Shown here: in pieces, positions 5,349-11,772 of the stretch | Layout: every line of letters begins with the position of its first letter | Position numbering within the stretch: the stretch's first letter is position 1 | Origin: Candidatus Woesearchaeota archaeon | Lineage (GTDB): Archaea; Nanobdellota; Nanobdellia; Woesearchaeales; GW2011-AR4 | Direction: 5' to 3' | Length of the DNA: 11,943 bases | Assembly: GCA_016211245.1 (NCBI GenBank) | Contig: JACQSQ010000076.1 | Location: forward strand, 1 to 11,943 | Position numbers and translations under genes: made by a program | Notes under the pieces: model-generated | Told to the model about the DNA's origin: nothing | The model's input: the letters and a program-made list of their open reading frames with translations, nothing else | Databases searched by the model: none

Positions 5349-7178
5349 ATGACACTAGAGATAGTTCTAAAATCAGATAGAAATAGGCCAGAACTTGAAA
5401 GCTTGTTGGCCAGAGAATTGCGAGATGGGAGATTACCTGATTCTATTCAGAAGCTAAGCTACAATCCGTGGCAAAATGGCGAAACACCAAGAGTCATGCT
5501 GATTGTGCCGCCTTACACTAGAATTAGAAGGCCATTGGACTTGGTTTTGCAAAATCTTGAGATGGACGAAAATGACTCTGCTCATTTAGGACAAGACAGG
5601 AATATAGTGTCTGCTCTGAGGGTTGCTGGAATAAATTATCTTGAGGAAATGAAAAGAGCAGGAGTCCCAATGGGATTACTTAGAGTAGGCACGGCAGCAA
5701 AAAAGGCGGGCTATGATGTAAGAATTCTTGATGCTGTTTTTGAAGGATGGAATAATGAAGAACATTATTTCACAACTAAGGAAGGAAGCGAAATGTATTC
5801 CTATGGTTTATCAAAAGAAGAAATTGCAAAAAGAATTCAACGATTCAATCCACACGTTGTAGGGATAACTATCGACTATACACATCAGTGGGGAAATGCT
5901 AGGGAGATTGCCGATTTGGTAAAAATATTAGATGAAAAAACAATTGTTGTGATGGGAGGAACGCATGTCGGACACAGGGATTACGCGTTGCCAGGAGATG
6001 CCCTTTTAGATTCGCCAACAGATTACATTGTATTGCAACAGACTGATCACTCATTTACAGAATTATTGGATGTGTTAACAGGAAGAAAAGAAATAGATGT
6101 TTCAAGAGTGAATGGAGTTGCTTTTAGGAGAGATGGGAAAATTGTATATACCGATAGAAGGCCGTTTATGTCCACTATTAATGATATTGCAATTCCCGAC
6201 CTTTCGCTTGTCAACCTAGATTTGTATAGCGGCCCTAATCACTCTGCTGGGCAAAGAAAACTTGATTACGGAAAACTTTTGTATATGTTCACTTCTATAG
6301 GCTGCAATATTCGATGCTCATTTTGCGCAATTCCAAACATACAAGGAGGCTGGGTTCCTGTAGAAGAGCAAACTCTTGATTCTATGCTTGGGACAATAAC
6401 CAAACAAGGAGTAAGAGAAGTTCTGATAGAAGATGATCACTTGTTTCATGATCCTGAATGGACTATAAAAGTTTCTCAAAAGCTTCAAGAATACAACTTG
6501 CCATGGGTGGAAGAAGGTGGTGTTGCAGCATTCACTCTTGTCGCACTGCTTCCTGAAGTAAGTGAAGATTTCATAATGTCAAGCGTTGCAGCAAACGAGA
6601 GACATAAATTTAACAAGATTATCGTAGCTAAAAGGAAAGGAATTACAACTGGAGATTTAATAAGCAAAATGGCTGAAAGCGGATGCTATAGCCTTTATTT
6701 AGCGGTAGAGTCTGCAAATGACACCTCATTATATACTTCACATAAGCCTACGCTGAATACAAAAGAGGCGTATACAAAGAAAATTATAGAAATGCTTGCA
6801 AAAAGCGGTATTAGAACAACATGCGGATTGATGCTGGGCTTTATCAACCCTAATGGTGAGCTTTACGTTGAACCAAGGGAAAGAATCGAAAACACAATCA
6901 GGTATGGGCAATTTCTAAAAAGAGCCGGTGCTGCATATATAAATCCATTTATATTCACCCCTTTGCCCGGGGCAGAGCATTTCCCGCAACTTAAAAATTA
7001 TGCAATTCGAAATACAGATGAAGGTTTTTCCCATGAGTTCGGAACTATCGACGCACCAAATGGGGAATGGACAAGAGACGGACTTAATCTTCTTAGAGTT
7101 CATGCTATAACCCAAACTATTGGCATTGATGGTTACAAACAAATATTAAGAACAGGAACATGGCCTGTAAGAAGATAA
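5349..7178 (+). CDS. Radical SAM protein with N-terminal B12-binding-type domain
   Basis: A 609-residue protein. The radical SAM core has the [4Fe-4S] motif CNIRCSFC (Cys319, Cys323, Cys326) after an IGC lead-in. Further core elements follow: VLIEDDHLF (358-366), LAVESANDTSL (451-461, the usual E-S/G-n-d SAM-contact strand) and GLMLGF (493-498). Upstream, residues about 47-245 resemble the Rossmann-like cobalamin-binding domain of BchE-type enzymes: PRVMLIVPPYTRIRRP, GTAAKKAGYDVRILDA, VVGITIDYTHQW and VVMGGTHVGHRD. I see no DxHxxG motif, so cobalamin, if bound, would be base-off without a histidine ligand, as in several relatives. The substrate is unknown; methyl transfer or ring chemistry are options from the family only. 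It has no partner genes in an obvious operon. Its stop codon directly abuts the convergent gene. ATG 5349 is the only well-placed start, with no Shine-Dalgarno site. Confidence 0.85.
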   Translation: MTLEIVLKSDRNRPELESLLARELRDGRLPDSIQKLSYNPWQNGETPRVMLIVPPYTRIRRPLDLVLQNLEMDENDSAHLGQDRNIVSALRVAGINYLEEMKRAGVPMGLLRVGTAAKKAGYDVRILDAVFEGWNNEEHYFTTKEGSEMYSYGLSKEEIAKRIQRFNPHVVGITIDYTHQWGNAREIADLVKILDEKTIVVMGGTHVGHRDYALPGDALLDSPTDYIVLQQTDHSFTELLDVLTGRKEIDVSRVNGVAFRRDGKIVYTDRRPFMSTINDIAIPDLSLVNLDLYSGPNHSAGQRKLDYGKLLYMFTSIGCNIRCSFCAIPNIQGGWVPVEEQTLDSMLGTITKQGVREVLIEDDHLFHDPEWTIKVSQKLQEYNLPWVEEGGVAAFTLVALLPEVSEDFIMSSVAANERHKFNKIIVAKRKGITTGDLISKMAESGCYSLYLAVESANDTSLYTSHKPTLNTKEAYTKKIIEMLAKSGIRTTCGLMLGFINPNGELYVEPRERIENTIRYGQFLKRAGAAYINPFIFTPLPGAEHFPQLKNYAIRNTDEGFSHEFGTIDAPNGEWTRDGLNLLRVHAITQTIGIDGYKQILRTGTWPVRR

Positions 7179-8450
7179 TCAAGTACTAATCCTAACCTCC
7201 TCATTAAACATTTCCCTGACAGAATTTTGTATTTCTGATTTCAGCCCTTCAATCGAATTGTTTACCTTTTCAAATTCATTCTTCAGCTTTTCGTATTCAA
7301 GTGCATTTTTTTCAATCCTTGAATTTGAATCCTCGAGCTTTTTGTTGAATTCCTTCATTTTATCAGCCACCTTTGTTGCTTTTATCTTGTTGTCCATTTC
7401 TTCGATTTCTGACTTGAAGGAAAAATACCTTTTTTTGAAGCTTTCGAAATAATCCCAGCCTAACTTTGCTAGTTCTTCCAGAGCCCTATCTTTTTTCTTT
7501 TCATCAACCTGGATTTGGCTGTCATCCAACATTTTTCCAAGATTCTTCAGTATGCCTGCTATCCTGAGCCCCGCATCGTTGCTCAATGCTTCAATGGGAT
7601 TTTTCAGGTACTCAAGGACAATCTCCTCATCTTCAAATGCTATGTGGGAGTATTTCCTCAAAGGCCTTTCCAAAACAGAGAATGACTGCAATATTGCATC
7701 CTGCTGCCCAAAAAATTCTTTTTCCTTGTTTTTTCTTTCCTCATTAAGGCTTATGAAATTGCCATGATCTTCGCCCTGGCTGAAATTCATTATCTCGGCC
7801 ATTATTGATTCCTTCTCATTTTTCGCGAGCTTCAAGCCTGCTTCAATATCCTTAAAATCAACGCCGATGTTGAGCTTTTGCCTGTATTTGGCCCTGAGCA
7901 TTTCGGATTTTTCCCGCGCTTTGTTCGCCAAGTCCAGCTTGTCGCTGTTCAGCAGATTCCTTAACTCCTTGAACAGCAGGTCAAAATTTTTCAGGTTTTC
8001 AGCTATTTTTCCGGATTCGTTTGCGAAAAATTCCTGCAATATGGTATAGCTCCTCAAGGTTGATTTGTTCAGCTCATCCATGATGCTGTCAAATTCCTTG
8101 CAGAATTCCAAAAGGTAGAAATAGTCCTTGTTATTGATTTCAATGCGCCCCAGGAACGAGATTATGCTCCTCAAATAAGCCTTTCTGTTTCCTTCCATGT
8201 ATTGCTTCGCTTTGAATGGTATATTTGGATTCTGCAATTTGGCGTTTTCAAGCACTTCAACATTAAGCCTTGCCCTCTCAAGCTCTTCATTGACCTTCAT
8301 CAGGATGTCATTTGTTTGCTGGCTTACCTCCTCCATCAATGGCTTGGCTCTTTCCTCTATCCAGTCCTCCAGATTGTGCAGGCTTATCTCATGCGCCTCT
8401 TTAGTTTCCTGTCCCTCATTTCTGAATATTTTTTTGATAAACTCCAGCAT
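7179..8450 (-). CDS. Coiled-coil protein of unknown function
   Basis: A 423-residue, highly charged, Lys/Glu-rich protein with no cleavable signal peptide and no membrane segment. Heptad-like helices cover about residues 25-70 (NLEDWIEERAKPLMEEVSQQ onward), 130-215, 225-265 and, most strongly, 320-412 (KSEIEEMDNKIKATK, EYEKLKNEFEKVNNS). The N-terminus MLEFIKKIF is a short amphipathic hydrophobic/basic helix that could touch a membrane. The middle has a more globular part around 265-320. I do not recognise a named family; the layout is that of structural or scaffold proteins, and no nucleotide-binding motif is present. The ATG at 8450 fits a TATA box about 28 bases upstream. It is transcribed towards the radical SAM gene with zero spacing and divergently from hppA2. 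Confidence 0.8.
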   Translation of the reverse strand: MLEFIKKIFRNEGQETKEAHEISLHNLEDWIEERAKPLMEEVSQQTNDILMKVNEELERARLNVEVLENAKLQNPNIPFKAKQYMEGNRKAYLRSIISFLGRIEINNKDYFYLLEFCKEFDSIMDELNKSTLRSYTILQEFFANESGKIAENLKNFDLLFKELRNLLNSDKLDLANKAREKSEMLRAKYRQKLNIGVDFKDIEAGLKLAKNEKESIMAEIMNFSQGEDHGNFISLNEERKNKEKEFFGQQDAILQSFSVLERPLRKYSHIAFEDEEIVLEYLKNPIEALSNDAGLRIAGILKNLGKMLDDSQIQVDEKKKDRALEELAKLGWDYFESFKKRYFSFKSEIEEMDNKIKATKVADKMKEFNKKLEDSNSRIEKNALEYEKLKNEFEKVNNSIEGLKSEIQNSVREMFNEEVRIST

Positions 8451-8460
8451 TTTATAACGA

Positions 8461-8506
8461 TTTTAGCTTTGGTACATATAATTTTTACTATTTTTTAATG
8501 CTAAAA
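8461..8506. repeat. Inverted repeat TTTTAGC / GCTAAAA in the divergent promoter region
   Basis: TTTTAGC (8461-8467) and GCTAAAA (8500-8506) are a perfect 7-bp inverted repeat with a 32-bp gap, lying between the coiled-coil start and the hppA2 TATA box and enclosing the minus-strand TATA. It could be an operator shared by both promoters, but 7-bp repeats are not rare in AT-rich DNA. Confidence 0.25.
8471..8486 (-). promoter_or_regulatory. TATA box of the minus-strand coiled-coil gene
   Basis: Read on the minus strand the bases are AAAAATTATATGTACC. The TATA core at about 8475-8482 lies 26-30 bases before the ATG at 8450, with no Shine-Dalgarno sequence, consistent with a leaderless transcript. 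Confidence 0.5.
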
Positions 8507-8518
8507 ACAAACTTTACA

Positions 8519-8532
8519 AAAACCTTTATAAA
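8519..8532 (+). promoter_or_regulatory. BRE/TATA promoter of hppA2
   Basis: AAAACCTTTATAAA is close to the archaeal BRE plus TATA consensus. Its TATA part (8524-8532) is centred about 26 bases before the ATG at 8554, with no Shine-Dalgarno site. This is the clearest leaderless promoter in the window. Confidence 0.7.
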
Positions 8533-8553
8533 CAGCCCAATTTTCCTAAAATC

Positions 8554-10617
8554 ATGGCTTTATTGAGTTTGGTCATTATCATAAGCATACTAGCTTTGTT
8601 GTTTGCCGGATGGCTTACCAGAAATGTCCTTAAAAGAGATAACGGCACAGAAGCAATGCAGGAAGTTGCAAATGCCATCAGGATAGGTGCAGAAGCATTT
8701 GTGAAAAGGCAGTACACAACCATAGCAATCATGTCCGTTCTTATGTCTGTTATTATATTCGTTGCTTATGCTTATTTTGCAAAAAACACCAGCCTTGGGT
8801 GGCGTACAGCAGTTTCATTCTTGTTCGGGGCTGCAAGTTCGGCACTTGCCGGCGTTGTAAGTATGTGGGTTTCAGTAAGATCAAATATAAGGACGGCAAG
8901 CGCAGCAAGAAGAAGCATGAATGAAGCTTTTGTCACAGCTTTTAGGGGAGGGGCTGTTTCAGGCATTGTCATAGTTGCCATGTCCCTGCTTGGAGTTGCA
9001 GTAATATACTATTTATTCAGCCTTGGGCTTGATGCCAAGGAAGTCCCATTTTTGATTGTAGGATATGGATTTGGGGCATCGTTTGTTGCTTTGTTTGCAC
9101 AATTAGGAGGGGGAATCTATACAAAAGCAGCGGATGTCGGCTCAGACTTGGTGGGCAAAGTGGAGAAGGGAATTCCTGAAGACGACCCAAGAAATCCGGC
9201 TGTCATTGCAGACCTTGTTGGCGACAATGTTGGAGATTGCGCGGGAAGGGGCGCAGATTTGTTTGAAAGCACGGCAGCAGAAAATATCGGAGCCATGATA
9301 CTTGGAGTTGCGTTATTTCCTATTTTTGGCCTGAAAGGGGTTATGTTCCCGCTTGTTGTTAGAGCTTTTGGATTAATAACTACTATAATAGGAATAATGA
9401 CAGTCAAATTAAAAAATGAAAATGAAAATCCCATGGCTGCATTGAACAGGGGATATTACATAACTAGCTTTTTGGCAGCGCTTGTATTCTTATTCACAAC
9501 AAAATGGCTTTTGCCAAACACAAGCTACTGGTTTTTCTACGCTGGATTGGTTGGAATTGTAACAAGCATACTGATTGTTTGGATAACTGTTTATTACACC
9601 GAGTCAACCTACAGGCCTGTGAAAAGCATTGCAAAGGCTTCCCTTACAGGGCATGCAACAAACATAATTTCAGGTTTTGCAGTAGCTATGGAAGCAACTG
9701 TATTGCCAGTAGTTGTATTATCTGTTGCGCTTATCACTTCATTTTACTTTGGAAAGATGTCTGGCATTGAGCATGGGGGATTATATGGTACAGCAATTGC
9801 TACTATGGGAATGCTGGCAACAGCAGCATATGTTTTGGCAATGGATAATTTCGGCCCTATAACAGACAATGCAGGCGGAATTGCTTCAATGAGCAAATCA
9901 AGCAACGAAGTCAGGAAAAGGACTGACAAGCTTGACGCTGTAGGCAACACAACAAAGGCACTGACAAAAGGATATGCAATAGGAAGCGCAGGCTTGGCGG
10001 CATTCCTTTTATTCACAGCCTACCTTGATGATGTTGCAAAGCACCTTGGAGTTAAGATTGTTACAGTTGATATTGCTAAAATCCATGTTTTTGTTGGCGC
10101 TTTGATAGGCGCTATGCTCATATTCATGTTCAGTGCCTTTGCGATAAAGGCTGTAGGAGATGCAGCTTTCTCTATTGTAAATGAAGTCAGGAGGCAGTGG
10201 AAATCGAATAAGGGCATAATGACCGGCAAGGTTAAGCCTGATTATGCGAAAGTTGTTGATATTTGCGTCAAAGCCTCATTGAAGGAAATGGTCTTGCCGG
10301 GATTGCTTGTTGTGGTAGTAACAGTTGTTGTGGGTGTTGTCCTTGGCTATGAAGCAGTAGCAGCTTACTTAATGGTCGCTACAATATCCGGAATCCTGAT
10401 GGCTCTTCTATTGAATACAGGCGGCGGAGCATGGGATAATGCAAAGAAACTGATAGAAGAAGGAGAGCATGGTGGCAAAGGAAGCGATGCGCATAAGGCA
10501 GCTGTAACAGGCGACACAATAGGAGATCCGTTCAAGGACACAGCAGGACCAAGCCTGCATGTTCTTATCAAATTATTAAGCACAATTACTCTTGTTTTGG
10601 TGCCGCTGTTTGTTTAA
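8554..10617 (+). CDS. hppA: Membrane-bound pyrophosphatase, K+-independent type (probably H+-pumping)
   Basis: A 687-residue polytopic PPi-driven ion pump, paralogue of the enzyme at 1372-3324. The catalytic loops are complete: DVGSDLVGKVE (194-204), EDDPRNPAVIADLVGDNVGD (209-228), GGGAWDNAKK (623-632), and GKGSDAHK plus GDPFKDT in the C-terminal loop. In GNTTKALTKG, Lys468 and Thr471 replace the Ala and Gly of the other copy. The Lys at this position takes the place of K+ in characterised enzymes and marks the K+-independent group. The gate region reads GRGADLFESTAAEN: Glu238 after LF, Arg232 where most enzymes have Met, and an additional acidic Glu243. H+ transport is the default expectation for this group, but the unusual gate leaves ion specificity open. 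The extra length compared with the first copy includes loops near 156-164, 290-296 and 400-408. The gene has a strong leaderless-type promoter. Confidence 0.95.
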   Translation: MALLSLVIIISILALLFAGWLTRNVLKRDNGTEAMQEVANAIRIGAEAFVKRQYTTIAIMSVLMSVIIFVAYAYFAKNTSLGWRTAVSFLFGAASSALAGVVSMWVSVRSNIRTASAARRSMNEAFVTAFRGGAVSGIVIVAMSLLGVAVIYYLFSLGLDAKEVPFLIVGYGFGASFVALFAQLGGGIYTKAADVGSDLVGKVEKGIPEDDPRNPAVIADLVGDNVGDCAGRGADLFESTAAENIGAMILGVALFPIFGLKGVMFPLVVRAFGLITTIIGIMTVKLKNENENPMAALNRGYYITSFLAALVFLFTTKWLLPNTSYWFFYAGLVGIVTSILIVWITVYYTESTYRPVKSIAKASLTGHATNIISGFAVAMEATVLPVVVLSVALITSFYFGKMSGIEHGGLYGTAIATMGMLATAAYVLAMDNFGPITDNAGGIASMSKSSNEVRKRTDKLDAVGNTTKALTKGYAIGSAGLAAFLLFTAYLDDVAKHLGVKIVTVDIAKIHVFVGALIGAMLIFMFSAFAIKAVGDAAFSIVNEVRRQWKSNKGIMTGKVKPDYAKVVDICVKASLKEMVLPGLLVVVVTVVVGVVLGYEAVAAYLMVATISGILMALLLNTGGGAWDNAKKLIEEGEHGGKGSDAHKAAVTGDTIGDPFKDTAGPSLHVLIKLLSTITLVLVPLFV
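9121..9213 (+). repeat. Near-identical 93-nt tract shared with hppA1 (copy 2)
   Basis: This is the partner of 1885-1977, covering codons 190-220 of hppA2. Outside this tract the same two genes differ freely at synonymous sites even in equally conserved motifs, for example three of seven codons in LDAVGNT and four of ten in GKGSDAHKAA. Confidence 0.7.
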
Positions 10618-10743
10618 GAAATTCTTGATGAAACTTACGTTTTTTGATGCTTTTGTGGATTTTACATTAACGAAAACTCATTAACTAAAAATTCATTACA
10701 GCTTCCGTTCAATCCACCCGACCACCCACTCCAACGCTTAAGT

Positions 10744-10758
10744 CATTACTAAGTAATG
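10744..10758. promoter_or_regulatory. Perfect palindrome CATTACTAAGTAATG, candidate operator
   Basis: CATTACT and AGTAATG are a perfect 7-bp inverted repeat around a single A. It ends 16 bp upstream of the TATA box at 10775, where archaeal activators commonly bind. Its left arm resembles the CATTAAC/CATTACA heptamers 50-80 bp further upstream. Confidence 0.5.
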
Positions 10759-10774
10759 GTTACAAAACGAAAGA

Positions 10775-10784
10775 TTTATATATT
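10775..10784 (+). promoter_or_regulatory. TATA box of the 137-aa orphan gene
   Basis: TTTATATATT is centred about 42 bases before the ATG at 10822, predicting a start near 10804 and an approximately 18-nt leader. That leader contains GTGAG (10812-10816), a weak ribosome-binding-like sequence five bases before the ATG. Confidence 0.55.
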
Positions 10785-10821
10785 ACAAGACGTACACTAT
10801 ACAGTCTATAAGTGAGTTAAT

Positions 10822-11235
10822 ATGGGATTATTTCAACGAAGAGTAAGAGAAGAACCGAAAGAGCAAATATCCTCTGATTTAGCGGTGAGGGTTAATGAAA
10901 TATTAAGGATTACTGATGAATTTAGAGATAAAGGTTTCACTAATAGCCATTATACTACTTATGTAGATCCTCATTCAGCATATTTAGGAAGCTCATACTA
11001 CCGAAGAAGAGATGGAGAAATACCAATGGATTTAACAGTGGGTCTATTCCATCTTCCTTTCCGAGAGCAGCGAATTGATGAACATACAGTTAAAAGATAT
11101 GGTACATATATTATGACACTTGAGGGAGAAGGTGTTAATGAAAGAATTGGTCCTTTGGGTAGTTTAGATATAATTGATCAATTTAGAATAATTATGGATT
11201 CTTATAAGCCTCAACCAGAACCTGCTCCTGAATAA
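10822..11235 (+). CDS. Orphan soluble protein, 137 aa, unknown function
   Basis: I do not recognise this protein. It begins MGLFQRRVREEPKEQ, a basic/acidic N-terminus without signal peptide, then a probable helix (DLAVRVNEILRITDEFRDKG, 19-38), a Tyr/His-rich part (NSHYTTYVDPHSAYLGSSYY, 41-60) followed by RRRDGE, and strand-rich segments (DLTVGLFHLPF, RYGTYIMTLEGEG) before a helix DIIDQFRIIMDSY. It ends in a proline/glutamate tail PQPEPAPE, probably disordered. It has no cysteine and no membrane segment. Four of its 14 Arg codons are CGN, against one of 19 in hppA2, hinting at a different origin. The TATA box, palindrome and clean frame argue that it is expressed. Confidence 0.65.
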   Translation: MGLFQRRVREEPKEQISSDLAVRVNEILRITDEFRDKGFTNSHYTTYVDPHSAYLGSSYYRRRDGEIPMDLTVGLFHLPFREQRIDEHTVKRYGTYIMTLEGEGVNERIGPLGSLDIIDQFRIIMDSYKPQPEPAPE

Positions 11236-11267
11236 AAAATTTATACTCTTAACAGCGAAAAGAAAAG

Positions 11268-11276
11268 TTTTATATT
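11268..11276 (+). promoter_or_regulatory. TATA box of the TGA-interrupted gene
   Basis: TTTTATATT is centred about 27 bases before the ATG at 11299 with no Shine-Dalgarno sequence, the usual leaderless arrangement. It supports 11299 as a genuine start even though the frame is closed after 49 codons. Confidence 0.5.
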
Positions 11277-11298
11277 CAGCCCACTTTTACTATTCCTT

Positions 11299-11772
11299 AT
11301 GAGTGATTTATTAAATGACCAGAACGAGTTTGACCATGTAGTTAAACATAAACCGTACAGATTTAAATTTCTAGAAGAATTTGGCAAGGGGTGGGAAGCA
11401 GGAAAAAATTTTGACCGTAGCGCATTTGATATTGATGAGGTATTGTGATTCTTCTTATCGTTTATCCAACGTGATTTTGCTTCCATTGAGCAGAATCAAA
11501 AAGGTATTGAACTTTTTGCAGTATATCTAGGCCGTTTAGTTGGCATGTTTCGAAAATCATTCGAAGAACATGGTAGTTATGCTTTTATGTATATTATTCA
11601 TAGCTCTAAAATAATCGCGGAAATAATACATTCATTAAAAAAAGGAGAATATCACCCCTATTATCTTGCACTTAGAAAAATAATAATTGATTGGTCTGAT
11701 AGAGAGAAAAAAGGATTAAATTCTCTTGGTAATGATTGGCAAAAAGTAAACATCATATTTAGTGCTTTGTAA
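11299..11772 (+). pseudogene. Orphan gene interrupted by one in-frame TGA (158-codon frame)
   Basis: Starting at ATG 11299, the frame reads 49 codons (beginning MSDLLNDQNEFDHVV, ending FDIDEVL), meets TGA at 11446-11448, and then stays open in the same frame for 107 more codons to TAA at 11770. The second part starts FFLSFIQRDFASIEQNQKG and continues with helical, soluble-looking sequence (FAVYLGRLVGMFRKSFEEHG, AEIIHSLKKGEYHPYYL) to the end. The first ATG after the TGA is at 11545. A nonsense mutation (for example from TGG or CGA) or a base error best explains it; UGA recoding is possible but unsupported, as TGA is a normal stop for atpD, hppA1 and the coiled-coil gene here. No known family is recognised. 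Four of its seven Arg codons are CGN, unlike the core genes. Confidence 0.55.

Larger units (their letters stand above)
10618..10821. other. Non-coding region between hppA2 and the 137-aa orphan gene
   Basis: No credible gene is seen in these 204 bases. They hold a T-rich stretch after hppA2 that may end its transcript (TTTTTTG at about 10640), three related heptamers (CATTAAC at 10665 and 10679, CATTACA at 10694), an unusually C-rich block (10702-10737), a perfect palindrome (10744-10758), and a TATA box (10775-10784). The density of signals suggests a regulated promoter or a junction between the conserved genes and an accessory segment. Confidence 0.5.

Noticed and set aside
10628..10684. 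18-codon frame after hppA2
   Set aside because: Too short, without ribosome-binding site or promoter at proper spacing; indistinguishable from chance.
10702..10730. tRNA gene or tRNA 3' fragment (T-loop-like GTTCAATCC)
   Set aside because: The five bases before the loop do not pair with those after it (only one of five), and no acceptor partner or anticodon arm is found nearby.
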